The notes below the pieces were generated by a model. It ran no database searches. It was not told the origin of the DNA and saw only the letters and a list, made by a program, of their open reading frames with translations. The translations under genes and the position numbers were made by a program. 64,000 bases of DNA, taken from assembly GCF_900108065.1 (NCBI RefSeq), contig NZ_FNVQ01000001.1, forward strand, positions 744,001-808,000. Reading direction: 5' to 3'. The first letter of the stretch is position 1, and every line of letters begins with the position of its first letter. Positions 41,658 through 50,247 of this stretch are shown here, one piece after another. Origin of the DNA: Marinobacterium lutimaris. Its GTDB lineage: Bacteria > Pseudomonadota > Gammaproteobacteria > Pseudomonadales > Balneatricaceae.

Positions 41658-42776
41658 TTACCAGTTTTCCGCAAATAGAACCAGTGTTTCCGCAAGACTT
41701 TTCTTGCCCGCCAGTTCACTGCACCAGTTTTCAGCATGTTGCTCCAGCTTTGCTGTCTGTTGCCGCCACAGATCCCAGCTCAGCTGTAATGGTTTTTGCC
41801 GGTTCCAGTCCATCCATAACCTCTCCACCGCGTCTGCCGCATCCCGATCCAGGCCTTGCAGGTAAAGGCGCAGGAATGCGGTGAGCTTATCCAGGTGAAT
41901 GTATTCGTCCTGCTGATAGATGTGCCATAAAAAGGGCTTTCCGGCCCACTGGGCACGTACGAAAGAGTCTTCTCCACGCACGAGGTTCAGATCGCAGCAC
42001 CAAAGTAGAAAGTCATATTCCTGTTGTGACAAAAAAGGTATGGCTTGAATCCTGACCTGTCCCTGAACATAGCATTCACCGGTAACGAAACTGTCGACTT
42101 TCAGCCAGCGCTTGATGTCATTTTCTATGCGCCCGGGCGGCACCAACAAATGATAACTGCGCCCGCTTTGCAGCAGGGCATCCAACCATGTGGTGATTTG
42201 CGGGTTTTCATAGGTAAAAACTGAAATCAGCATGCTATCTTCAGCGTGGCTTACTCCCAGCTTGCGCAGAAACCTGCTTTTTTCATGGGTGCCAAACTGC
42301 TGTCGACAATTCAGTAGATTGTTTTCTCTGAGCAAACCGCCTGTGTTTTCGCCGAAGCCGGGAAAGAAGAAATATTTTTCAGGGCCGCATAGTTGTGGCG
42401 ATGATAAGAGGTGGCAGCTCTCCACCCAGTCTTCAGCGCTCAGATATTCAAGATTGATCCAGAGCGAAGGAGGTGTTCGTTCTGCCATTGCGGCTATAAC
42501 GGCTTCAGGCAACGTGCAGGCAAAGGCCTCTATCACTATGTCGGCTGGCGCGATCTGTAGATTCGGGTGCCAGAGGACTATCTCCACACCCATCACTTCT
42601 TGCGATTCACGCGCAGGGTCAACGTCAGGGCATAGATGCTTGAAAGCCCCAAGGTCATCCACGAACAGGCGTATACGCTGATTGAATTCGATCGTGAGTT
42701 GTCGCGCCAGGCGCCAAGTCACACCGATATCACCGTAGTTATCGACTACGTGACAAAAGATATCCCAGGATTTCAT
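41658..42776 (-). CDS. earP: EF-P arginine rhamnosyltransferase EarP
   Basis: This 372-residue GT-B glycosyltransferase transfers rhamnose from dTDP-rhamnose to Arg32 of EF-P. The N-terminus WDIFCHVVDNYGDIGVTWRLARQL contains the catalytic-site aspartates Asp12 and Asp16. Further landmarks are VIEAFACTLPE and LVRGEDSFVRAQWAGKPFLWHIY, near the nucleotide-sugar site. It is 42 bases upstream of efp, the usual pairing for this EF-P type. Its upstream side borders the integron cassette remnant. Confidence 0.95.
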   Translation of the reverse strand: MKSWDIFCHVVDNYGDIGVTWRLARQLTIEFNQRIRLFVDDLGAFKHLCPDVDPARESQEVMGVEIVLWHPNLQIAPADIVIEAFACTLPEAVIAAMAERTPPSLWINLEYLSAEDWVESCHLLSSPQLCGPEKYFFFPGFGENTGGLLRENNLLNCRQQFGTHEKSRFLRKLGVSHAEDSMLISVFTYENPQITTWLDALLQSGRSYHLLVPPGRIENDIKRWLKVDSFVTGECYVQGQVRIQAIPFLSQQEYDFLLWCCDLNLVRGEDSFVRAQWAGKPFLWHIYQQDEYIHLDKLTAFLRLYLQGLDRDAADAVERLWMDWNRQKPLQLSWDLWRQQTAKLEQHAENWCSELAGKKSLAETLVLFAENW

Positions 42777-42888
42777 TCAGCAAAACCTGCGTTATAGGTA
42801 GACCCACTATTGTAACGAATCTACGCCGCTCCTTGCCCAGCCGGTACGCAAAGCCATTCGAGAATCGACCCTGCATTCCCAGACAATT

Positions 42889-43029
42889 CTATAGCCCAAG
42901 GGCAAGCGTTTTTGCGAATTGCGAAGGGAGAGGCCCGTAGGTGAAGGTGCCATCTGGCAGATTGGTCTGGCCCAAATCTGCCGGCTTATCAGGAGTTGGT
43001 TCGAAGAGGACGTTAGCGGGAGTGGTCAT
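42889..43029 (-). CDS. Possible 46-residue cassette protein
   Basis: A short frame starts with ATG one base past the attC end (43030) and runs to TAG. The product (MTTPANVLFEPTPDKPADLG...) is Pro/Thr-rich and not recognised. Its position directly behind an attC site is where the next cassette gene would begin, but no further attC is visible downstream, so it may be the truncated last cassette. Between it and earP (42777-42888) I see only a possible -10 element, TACAAT. Confidence 0.35.
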   Translation of the reverse strand: MTTPANVLFEPTPDKPADLGQTNLPDGTFTYGPLPSQFAKTLALGL

Positions 43030-43083
43030 TAACGCCTGAATTAAGACGAGCCAAGAAGCGGTGTCGGCTTGAATGAATTGTTA
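43030..43083 (-). repeat. Integron attC recombination site (cassette 3 end)
   Basis: In the reverse direction this 54-base element starts TAACAATTCATTCAAGC and ends TTAATTCAGGCGTTA. That layout is the same as aadA-type attC sites, with R'' TAACAA, inner L boxes, an imperfect palindrome and R' GCGTTA. It follows the stop of the gene at 43090. Confidence 0.85.
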
Positions 43084-43089
43084 GCACTT

Positions 43090-43440
43090 TTAGAAAACCA
43101 TTACATGGTCACAGCGATACTCACCGTTTTGCTGAACTAAGACCATTTCCGCTACAAACTCACCTTTTGCTTTTGTGAAGGATTGTTTCCATATAATGGC
43201 CGCAGAATCGGGGCGCTTGAAAACCGCAACTGGCGTTCTCGCTGAAAAGAACCCTTTTTCTTTTTGATATTGTTCACAAACTTTCTGAAGGTGTTCCTCG
43301 GTAACGATTGCCTTCATTCGATCAGTAAAGTCTCGCGTATGTGCTTTATGATCAATGCGAGTAGAAGCATCCATCAGGTTATCCATGATTGGATTTGCTA
43401 TGTCGAGGATTTCTTTATCTGTCATTGCTTCAAAGCTCAT
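43090..43440 (-). CDS. Cassette-encoded protein of unknown function
   Basis: This 116-residue protein (MSFEAMTDKEILDIANPIMDNLMDAST...) is not recognised. The C-terminal half (TPVAVFKRPDSAAIIWKQSFTKAKGEFVAEMVLVQQNGEYRCDHVMVF) reads as a small alpha+beta fold, perhaps of the NTF2-like type; that is a guess. The ATG at 43440 has a perfect AAAGGAG site; the longer frame to 43650 runs through the attC and is not real. It lies between two attC sites, so it is an integron gene cassette. Confidence 0.75.
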   Translation of the reverse strand: MSFEAMTDKEILDIANPIMDNLMDASTRIDHKAHTRDFTDRMKAIVTEEHLQKVCEQYQKEKGFFSARTPVAVFKRPDSAAIIWKQSFTKAKGEFVAEMVLVQQNGEYRCDHVMVF

Positions 43441-43457
43441 GAATTCTCCTTTTGAGT

Positions 43458-43543
43458 GATAGCGCCGCACACAGAGGTCGGCAAAAAAGCGCAGCGTTTT
43501 GACGGTCCCAGCGACCAACGGGAGCGACTGCTGTGCCTTGTTA
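43458..43543 (-). repeat. Integron attC site (cassette 2 end)
   Basis: In the reverse direction this 86-base element begins TAACAAGGCACAGCAGTCG and contains the loop block AAAACGCTGCGCTTTTTT typical of Vibrio-like attC sites. The far core reads GCGCTATC instead of GCGTTATC, a one-base decay. It overlaps the stop codon of the gene at 43541. Confidence 0.75.
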
Positions 43544-43912
43544 TGAATCACTTCTTGCCCTTGAGAAATAATAGCCTGCGACAGAACCAATGATGGCACC
43601 ACCAAATGCCAAAACCTCCGAAGAGTAGGGACTCTTTGTAAGAGTAGCAAAAGCGATTAATGCCAATATTCCAAACGTGAGCAGAAGAGCTAGAACAGGA
43701 GCTGCTCGCTTATTAAGCCGTTCTGTCATTGGTTCGGCTTTGCCTATACCGCCGCAGGAACCACACATTAGGCCATGTTGATTTCTGAGCTGCCAGAACC
43801 AGAGTTCATTCCTCTTAGCGCATGCCAGACAGGAGGCTCCATCCTTTCCATTGGCACACGTTCCTTTACCAGAGCAGTGCTTACAGTCATGTAGATTAGC
43901 GGTTACTTGCAC
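43541..43912 (-). CDS. Cassette-encoded Cys-rich membrane protein
   Basis: This 123-residue protein is not recognised. The first 60 residues hold DnaJ-like zinc-finger motifs (CKHCSGKGTC, ASCLAC, CGSCGGIGKA). The rest holds two hydrophobic helices (APVLALLLTFGILALIAFATL and VLAFGGAIIGSVAGYYF). It is probably a small inner-membrane protein with a cytosolic metal-binding domain. Its stop codon is part of an attC site, and another attC precedes it, so it is a cassette gene. Confidence 0.75.
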   Translation of the reverse strand: MQVTANLHDCKHCSGKGTCANGKDGASCLACAKRNELWFWQLRNQHGLMCGSCGGIGKAEPMTERLNKRAAPVLALLLTFGILALIAFATLTKSPYSSEVLAFGGAIIGSVAGYYFSRARSDS

Positions 43913-43930
43913 GATATTCCCTTCGATTTA

Positions 43931-43988
43931 TAACGATTAAGCTGTGGGGCGCGCAGCGAAGCAAGCGTCCCGCACGAGCGCCTTGTTA
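43931..43988 (-). repeat. Integron attC site (cassette 1 end)
   Basis: In the reverse direction this 58-base imperfect palindrome starts TAACAAGGCGCTCGTGCGG and ends CAGCTTAATCGTTA. Both outer cores and the inner L boxes are recognisable, and it overlaps the stop of the gene at 43986. Confidence 0.88.
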
Positions 43989-44435
43989 GCCGTTTTCTAC
44001 TTCGATTCCAACTGCATTGTAACGTGCCCATACATCTTTTCTATCCCAGTTTGAAGGCATTTTTGATCTTAGACCTGAAGCATTTAGCCTTTGGTGCTCT
44101 TCCTTTGTAACTAATAAAACTCTGAAGTAGTTTTTTAGAACACTCTCAACTTCTTGTTTTGATAATGGATTCATATCCATGAGCATATTTACAATTTCCA
44201 TTTGCGGCACGACATGCTCTACATCACAGTTAATTAACTCCATTCCGACTGCAGCTTTTGAACGGGGTATATTTTTCTTCTGAAACTGGCCATGCAGTCT
44301 CATAGTTTTATTTTGCCAGTATTGATGAAGGGCTGTTTTTAAATTCCGACAGCATTCATTCCTAGTGAAGCCATAATTCTCTGCTTCTTTGGCCTGCTCA
44401 ATTGCAAAAACGATGAAATCTAAGTTATCTGGCAT
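43986..44435 (-). CDS. Cassette-encoded HNH-like protein of unknown function
   Basis: This 149-residue protein is not named with confidence. It includes AVGMELINCDVEHVVPQMEIVNMLMDM, in which the DVEHVVP block resembles the first His of an HNH nuclease, followed downstream by LLVTKEEHQRLNAS, typical of HNH C-terminal halves (EEHxxLN). So it may be a small HNH endonuclease. It begins just after a degenerate core site (CTTAGCC, reverse of 44449-44455) and ends in an attC, making it the first preserved cassette. Confidence 0.75.
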   Translation of the reverse strand: MPDNLDFIVFAIEQAKEAENYGFTRNECCRNLKTALHQYWQNKTMRLHGQFQKKNIPRSKAAVGMELINCDVEHVVPQMEIVNMLMDMNPLSKQEVESVLKNYFRVLLVTKEEHQRLNASGLRSKMPSNWDRKDVWARYNAVGIEVENG

Positions 44436-44455
44436 GTTCTTTTTATACGGCTAAG

Positions 44456-44724
44456 ATTTTGATACTGAGCATGCGTGTTTTTGCTCAGCGGGTCGAAAGA
44501 ATGATTCAGCATAAGTGTCTGAAATATATCTATCTTTCAATATCACAGTCTTTTCTCCTCCGTGAAAAACGAGCATACACGTTTGTATGAAGCGCTGTGC
44601 GTAGTATCACCCAGCGGCCGTTCCTTAATCCCTTGATCTAGCGCCAGTTTTTCGGGAGCTACCGCTTAAAAATGAGCACATTCAGGTTGAAAACGAGCAA
44701 CTAGACCAATCTGCACTCAATATA
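44456..44724. repeat. Gene-free region with repeated AAAAACGAGCA motifs
   Basis: No gene is recognised. The motif AAAA(A)YGAGCA recurs near 44565-44575 (GAAAAACGAGCATACACG), 44668-44678 (AAAAATGAGCA) and 44690-44699 (GAAAACGAGCA); the last two are 21 bases apart. A related GAGCATGCGTG lies at 44466. These could be protein-binding repeats at a mobile-element end or an attI-like zone, but neither is proven. Confidence 0.4.
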
Positions 44725-44740
44725 CTGTATGAAATTACAG
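44725..44740. promoter_or_regulatory. LexA (SOS) box without an obvious gene
   Basis: CTGT-ATGAAATT-ACAG fits the LexA consensus CTGT-N8-ACAG exactly and is preceded by TATA. Integron integrase genes are often LexA-controlled and would lie on this side of the cassettes in the + direction, but the following 430 bases (44741-45170) encode nothing recognisable as an integrase or other SOS protein. Confidence 0.6.
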
Positions 44741-45170
44741 AGAAACGAGGTGTTTTGTCCACACGGCATCGACGGCTTTGGCTCAGAGGTAGACCTTGCG
44801 CTACGCAGTCTTTTTTGCGTGGAGGGCAGTTTGCGTACAACTGCTTGATGAGGGCTATCTTCGGAGTAGACCTGGCGTGTAGGTACCCGATAACGGTGCG
44901 GATACCTGTTCAGTTATTTCCCTTGTGGCACGGATTACCGTACCGCCTCGAAGCTGCAACTCCATCGCGTGTAGCGGGCGGCAGAGCCGTATGCCAAAGC
45001 CCGGAGCAATAAAGCCTGGTTAATAGCTTCTTGAGAAATATTGTGACAGCACTATCTGATCGCTGCAGTGGCAAAGAGGTCTGTGGCTGAAAGGACAGGG
45101 GGCGGTGATCGATATTCCCAAGTGCTCGATAAGGCAGCCAGGCATATCAATGACGTAGTGCTGGCTCTGT

Positions 45171-45542
45171 TCAAAGACGCCCCTGCCGCCGAAGGCGCCG
45201 GGTTACCGACCAGCGGTAAATATGGCTGGCCAGCGGCCTTATCAAGGGCAAACCCATAAGCCAGCCGAGTAAACGGTAGCGGGGAATGCGGGCCATCAAC
45301 ACCTGATAGGCATCGAGCTCAGAGAGGATGCGACCATCGGCGGAACAGATGTGCAGCTCGGTCAGCGCTTTGCGCGGGTCGATACCCAGCGCGACGAGCT
45401 CCGGGTCACGACCGGTGATATCGAACCACTGCACATCTTTGGCCGCATCGGGATCGAGTCTCTCATAGCTCTGCCGATCTCGAATGCAGCGTGGGCAGGC
45501 GCCATCATAAAACACGGTAATTTTGTGGTCTGAATCTGCCAT
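45171..45542 (-). CDS. DCC-family thiol-disulfide oxidoreductase-like protein (DUF393)
   Basis: This 123-residue protein has the DUF393 hallmark VFYDGACPRCIRDR (DxxCxxC) at residues 8-21, followed by WFDITGRDPELVALGID and LTELHICSADGRILSELDAYQVLMARIPRYRLLGWLMGLP. The family has a thioredoxin-like fold and unknown substrates. The ATG at 45542 gives a normal length. It is divergent from sbcDC. Confidence 0.87.
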   Translation of the reverse strand: MADSDHKITVFYDGACPRCIRDRQSYERLDPDAAKDVQWFDITGRDPELVALGIDPRKALTELHICSADGRILSELDAYQVLMARIPRYRLLGWLMGLPLIRPLASHIYRWSVTRRLRRQGRL

Positions 45543-45721
45543 AGCTTTTAACAACGTAGTTTCAGTGCAGTCCAGTGCGCCGTGATCGCCCGCATCGCAC
45601 TGATGAAGGTGATGTTTAAGAGAGAAGTCGCCGGCATCCAGTCTGAAAAACTGTACACTTCACTTCCCTGATATCGGCGTTCTGATTTTGATCGAACAGG
45701 TTGTACCCGCAAGGAAGGTAT

Positions 45722-46870
45722 ATGGCTAAGTTTCTTCACACCTCTGATTGGCATATTGGCCGTTTATTCCAGAATATTTCGCTTCTCGATGACCAGTTGC
45801 ATGTATTAAAGCAGATCCATCGCTATGCGGCGGAACATCAGGTCGATGCCCTGGTGGTTGCCGGCGATATCTATGACCGTTCCGTGCCACCGGCGGATGC
45901 CGTGGATGCACTGAATGCCTTTCTTGCGCGTTTCACTGAAGAGCTTTCCATTCCGGTGATTATGATCTCCGGTAACCATGACAGCGCGAAACGGCTGCGT
46001 TTTGGCGCCCAGTTCATGTCCGGCGCGGGTGTGCATATCCTTGGCGATATCCGCAAGGTCGCCACACCGGTCGAGGTGCAGACACAAACCGGCGCGATCC
46101 AGTTTTTCGGTATTCCATACCACGATCCGGTGGAGGTGAGGGAAGCGTTCGACGTGGAGGTGAAAACCTACGACGAGGCGCATACCCATCTGGCCGAGCT
46201 GGCAGCGCAGGCGCGCAGCGCCGATGTTCCCGCCGTATTGATCAGCCACTGTTTTATCGATGGTGCCGAGGAGAGCGACTCTGAGCGTCGTCTCTCCATT
46301 GGCGGCGCGGACCGGGTTTCCTATCAGTCGCTTCAAAGCTTTGATTACGTGGCCCTGGGCCATCTGCACGCGCCGCAATACAAGGGGGCGGAGCATATCC
46401 GCTATAGCGGCTCGCTGCTGAAGTACTCCTTCTCTGAACATAAACAGCGCAAGGGCGTGACCCTGGTGGAGATCGGCGAGCAGGGCACCTCCTGGGAACA
46501 TCTGCCGCTGATCCCCCGACGCGATATGCGCGTGATCGAAGGGACGCTTGCAGAGCTGGTTGAGCAGGGGCGCAGTGATCCTCACGCCGATGACTACATT
46601 CTTGCTCGCCTGACCGACAAACAGGATCTGCTTGAGCCCATGGCGCAGCTGCGCCAGGTGTATCCGAATACGCTGGAGCTGGAGCGCACTCAGTTCAGCG
46701 TCTCCCACGGCAGCCAATTGGTGGCTGATGTCAGTGCCAAACGCAGTGAAGACCTGGTGTTCAAGGACTTCTTCACCCAGGTGATGGGCGATGAGCTGAC
46801 CGAGGAGCAGAACAAGCTGCTGCTGGAGGTGATCAATGAAGCCCAGGCCGCCATGGAAGGACAGGAATGA
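45722..46870 (+). CDS. sbcD: DNA repair exonuclease subunit SbcD
   Basis: This 382-residue Mre11-type nuclease has the phosphoesterase motifs HTSDWHIGR, VVAGDIYDR, SGNHDS and ALGHLHAPQ, which bind two metal ions. With SbcC it trims hairpins and protein-blocked DNA ends. The ATG at 45722 follows AAGGAAGG. Its stop overlaps the sbcC start (ATGA). Confidence 0.95.
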   Translation: MAKFLHTSDWHIGRLFQNISLLDDQLHVLKQIHRYAAEHQVDALVVAGDIYDRSVPPADAVDALNAFLARFTEELSIPVIMISGNHDSAKRLRFGAQFMSGAGVHILGDIRKVATPVEVQTQTGAIQFFGIPYHDPVEVREAFDVEVKTYDEAHTHLAELAAQARSADVPAVLISHCFIDGAEESDSERRLSIGGADRVSYQSLQSFDYVALGHLHAPQYKGAEHIRYSGSLLKYSFSEHKQRKGVTLVEIGEQGTSWEHLPLIPRRDMRVIEGTLAELVEQGRSDPHADDYILARLTDKQDLLEPMAQLRQVYPNTLELERTQFSVSHGSQLVADVSAKRSEDLVFKDFFTQVMGDELTEEQNKLLLEVINEAQAAMEGQE

Positions 46871-49800
46871 AACTGCACCAGTTAACATTGACCGCCTTTG
46901 GCCCGTTCGCCGGCAAGGAACAGATCGATTTTGCCCGGCTCGGCAACAACCCGCTGTTCCTGATCGACGGTCCCACGGGTGCCGGTAAGTCCTCCATTCT
47001 GCACGCGGTCTGCTACGCGCTGTATGGCGAAACCACCGATTCCGAGCGCAAGGAGCTGGGTATCCGCTGCGACTACGCCGAGCCCGAGACGCTGACCGAG
47101 ATCGAACTTGAATTCAGCATCCGCGGCCAGCGCTACCGTATCCATCGTGTGCCAACGCAGATGCGCCCGGCCAAACGTGGCGGTGGTGAGACCGAGCAGA
47201 AAGCTACCGCACATCTGCTGCGTATCGCCGACGACGGCAGCGAAGAGACCCTGGTACCGAAAAAGAAAACCGATGCCGATGTTCGCATTAAAGAGATTCT
47301 TGGCCTGACGGCGGACCAGTTCCGTCAGGTGATGGTGCTGCCCCAGGGCAAATTCCGCGAGTTGCTGCTGGCCAAGTCCGACGATCGTCAGGCGATCCTG
47401 TCGACCCTGTTCCAGACCGAGATCTACCAGCGCATCGAACAGCTGCTGAAAGATCGTGCAGGGGATATCGAGCGCCAGCACAAGAAGTTCGAAGACAGCA
47501 AAACCGAAGCGCTGCTGGAGCTGCATCTGGAGGATGTGGACGCGCTGATCGAGGCGATTGCCACTGCGGGCGAAACCGTTGCGGCGAAGAATCAGGTCAA
47601 GTCCGACGCTTACACCCTCAAGAGCGTGCAAGAGCAGAAGCTGAAATCGGCTGAAACGCTGACAAAGAGCTTTGAACAGCAAAGGCTCAAGCAGCAGGAG
47701 CTGGCTGAGCGTCAGTCGCGTAAACCCGCCGTTGATAATGCGCGCGACAAACTTCGCCGCGCGGAAAAAGCGGCTGCCATAGCACCGGAGTGGAAGGCGT
47801 TACGGGTACTGGATCAGCAGATTCAGAAGCGACAGGAAGAGCACGAGCGAGCGGCAGTTACCGCCCAGCAGGCCTCAGCCGAAGCGGTATCAGCCACAGA
47901 ACATCTCAAAGCCACAGAAGAGAGCTACAAACAGCGTGATGGGTTAAAAACGACAGAGGTGCGCCTGACTGGCTATCAAAAGGTGCTGGCCGGCTATGAA
48001 TCCCTGAGGGATGAGGTGCGTAAGGCAAACGCAGCCCAGGCTAGTGCCGCCGCCAGAATGAGCGAGCTCGAGCAGGGTATTGCAAGGTTCGACGAGTCGT
48101 TGAAAGAGCGCAATGCCGAGATTGAAACGCTCACCGGGCAGGTCGGCCAGAAGGCCGAGCTTACCGAGCAGTTGCTGAGTGCCAGGCGCCGTTGGGAGCT
48201 GGCCGTCAAACTCGATGGCGCTCTGGCTGAGCAAACCAGGCGTGAGCAGGCGGTTACCGAGGCTCAGGCGGCGCTGGATCAGGCGAACAGGGCGCATCAA
48301 CAAGCCAGCACCCAGGCGGATCGTCTGGAGATGATCTGGTTTGCCAACCAGGCGGCCGTACTGGCAAGAAAGCTGGAACTGGACCATCCCTGTCCGGTTT
48401 GCGGCAGCCTGGAACACCCCAATCCCGCGCAGTTTGCGGACGATTCCGCGCAGGTTGATCAGGATGCGGTCGAACAGGCCCGAGCCATCGCCAGTGCTCG
48501 TCTGACCGACCGTCACACTGCCGAGACGCGCGTGGCTGAGCAGCAAAGTGCCGTGCAGAACCAGCAGCAGTTGATAGCGGAGCTCCGGAATGAGCTGGAA
48601 GTCGATCTGTTCTTTTCGGCAGAAGCGTTGAAGGATGAGTATGCGCGGCTCGAGCAACAGCTCAATCAGATCGGTGCCTGCGAACAGAGACTGGATTCGC
48701 TTAAAGCTATACACAAATCGGAGGAGTCCAAGCGTGAGCTCCTCCAGGTTGAGCAAACGGAACTCAACAGGACGCTGCCGAAGCTGTCTGGCGATAAAGC
48801 CGCGTCCGAGAGTCGCCTGATCTCCGCCGAAAACGAACTGCCGGAGAACTATCGCAGCCTGAATGCGCTGAGTACGGCGATTCGCGATACTCAGCTGGCT
48901 ATCGAGAAACTGGAGCAGGCCTATCAGGCGGCGCAGAAGCGCCATTCAGAAGCATCCAACCGTTTAACGGCGGCAAACTCGGCACTGGATTCGCTGACGC
49001 GACAGCTCGATGAGCTACAGGGCAACCGGGCGGGGCAACTCAAAGCCTGGCAGAACGCTCTGTCCGAGAGTGAATTTGAATCCCTGTCTGACTTTGAAGC
49101 TAGCCTGATGGACGAGGCCTCGGCCGAGACGTTGCGCGCCCGCATCGTCCAGTACGACGAAACGGTGAAGACACTGCAGGCGCAGCTGGCATTGATGGCA
49201 GAGCAGCTGAAAGATCAGCCGCCGCCGGAGCTTGAAACGCTGCAAGAGCGCTATCAGGTGGCGGAAAGCGCCTATCAGCAGGCCGAGCATAGCTGGGCCG
49301 AGGCCCAACAGCAGAAAGCACTGTTTGAGCGAACCTTGGTGAAGATCCGTTCACTGGAGGAGCAGCAGCAAGCGGTGAAGCAGCAGTACGAAGTGGTCGG
49401 CAAAATGGCGAAAGCAGCCTCAGGCAGAGGGGAAGTACGCGTCAGCCTGGAGCGCTTCGTGCTCGGCAACCTGCTGGGCTCGGTACTCAGCGTGGCCAGC
49501 CAGCGCCTCTATACCATGAGCAAGGGGCAATACCGCCTGGTGCGCCAGAACGAGACCGAGCAGAAGCGCAATGTTACCGCAGGTCTCGACCTGGCCATCG
49601 ACGACGCCTACAGCGGCAAGGCGCGCCCGGTGGCGACCCTGTCCGGGGGGGAGTCGTTCATGGCCTCGTTGTCATTGGCACTGGCGCTCTCTGAAGTGGT
49701 GCAGCAGCGCTCCGGCGGTATCCAGCTGGATACACTGTTTATCGACGAAGGCTTCGGTAGCCTCGACCAGGATTCCCTGCAACTGGCCATCGATATGCTG

Positions 49801-49932
49801 GTGGAACTCCAGGCCACCGGCCGCACCATCGGTATTATCTCCCACGTCTCTGAGTTGAAGGAGCAGATGCCGCTGCGAATCGATGTGAAGAGCGGGCGGA
49901 ACGGCAGCTACGTTTTGATGAGCCAGGCTTGA
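46867..49932 (+). CDS. sbcC: DNA repair exonuclease subunit SbcC
   Basis: This 1021-residue Rad50-type ATPase has Walker A DGPTGAGKSSIL near residue 36, long coiled coils on both sides of a zinc hook (Cys509-Pro-Val-Cys512), the ABC signature LSGGESFMASLSLALAL and Walker B LDTLFIDEGFGSLD near the C-terminus. It partners SbcD, whose gene overlaps by four bases. Its length matches E. coli SbcC (1048). Confidence 0.95.
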   Translation: MKLHQLTLTAFGPFAGKEQIDFARLGNNPLFLIDGPTGAGKSSILHAVCYALYGETTDSERKELGIRCDYAEPETLTEIELEFSIRGQRYRIHRVPTQMRPAKRGGGETEQKATAHLLRIADDGSEETLVPKKKTDADVRIKEILGLTADQFRQVMVLPQGKFRELLLAKSDDRQAILSTLFQTEIYQRIEQLLKDRAGDIERQHKKFEDSKTEALLELHLEDVDALIEAIATAGETVAAKNQVKSDAYTLKSVQEQKLKSAETLTKSFEQQRLKQQELAERQSRKPAVDNARDKLRRAEKAAAIAPEWKALRVLDQQIQKRQEEHERAAVTAQQASAEAVSATEHLKATEESYKQRDGLKTTEVRLTGYQKVLAGYESLRDEVRKANAAQASAAARMSELEQGIARFDESLKERNAEIETLTGQVGQKAELTEQLLSARRRWELAVKLDGALAEQTRREQAVTEAQAALDQANRAHQQASTQADRLEMIWFANQAAVLARKLELDHPCPVCGSLEHPNPAQFADDSAQVDQDAVEQARAIASARLTDRHTAETRVAEQQSAVQNQQQLIAELRNELEVDLFFSAEALKDEYARLEQQLNQIGACEQRLDSLKAIHKSEESKRELLQVEQTELNRTLPKLSGDKAASESRLISAENELPENYRSLNALSTAIRDTQLAIEKLEQAYQAAQKRHSEASNRLTAANSALDSLTRQLDELQGNRAGQLKAWQNALSESEFESLSDFEASLMDEASAETLRARIVQYDETVKTLQAQLALMAEQLKDQPPPELETLQERYQVAESAYQQAEHSWAEAQQQKALFERTLVKIRSLEEQQQAVKQQYEVVGKMAKAASGRGEVRVSLERFVLGNLLGSVLSVASQRLYTMSKGQYRLVRQNETEQKRNVTAGLDLAIDDAYSGKARPVATLSGGESFMASLSLALALSEVVQQRSGGIQLDTLFIDEGFGSLDQDSLQLAIDMLVELQATGRTIGIISHVSELKEQMPLRIDVKSGRNGSYVLMSQA

Positions 49933-49980
49933 TGACCTAAGCGGTGAAATACCAGCCGCCTCTATCGGTATTCGGAACAG

Positions 49981-50015
49981 GGCGCCTCAAGACTCCGTTT
50001 AAGGTATAGAGGCGC
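49981..50015 (+). terminator. Weak hairpin after sbcC
   Basis: GCGCCTC and GAGGCGC (49982-49988, 50009-50015) pair over a 20-base loop, followed later by CCCTAAAAAG. The rest of the 49933-50247 gap holds no gene. Confidence 0.4.
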
Positions 50016-50247
50016 TGTGCCCTAAAAAGTCATCATTGAGCGAGTGGGCTCCGCGATACCTGATTGAGTAAATCTTTGCTCAAAATCCTGCGTGCATCGT
50101 TATTAATGGGCAGATATTTGCACAATACCCCCTGGAGCCCAAACCCGCTCTGCCACTGCCTGGCGGCAGGTTACAGGTGGCCATGCTGAAAGAGTGACGT
50201 GCAGGCATGCAGGGGTAGCGGAGATGCCGCTTCGGCTCCTTGAGTGA

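Noticed and set aside
43441-43650. N-terminal extension of the cassette gene at 43090
   Set aside because: The extension translates an attC site; the ATG at 43440 has a perfect ribosome site.
44676-44688. Another copy of the TTCAGGTT operator
   Set aside because: It lacks both ATAAC and GTTAT arms, so it is a chance match to the core only.
44755-45012. 85-residue frame after the LexA box as a real SOS gene or integrase fragment
   Set aside because: It starts with TTG, has no ribosome site and no similarity to integrases or SOS proteins in any frame that I read.
44941-45015. Group IIC intron domain V (GAGCCGTATG) near the cassette array
   Set aside because: Only one strand of the expected hairpin is present; the matching CGTACGGTTC is absent.
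45068-45259. 63-residue frame overlapping the DUF393 gene
   Set aside because: It overlaps the DUF393 gene on the opposite strand, has no family pattern and looks like a shadow frame.
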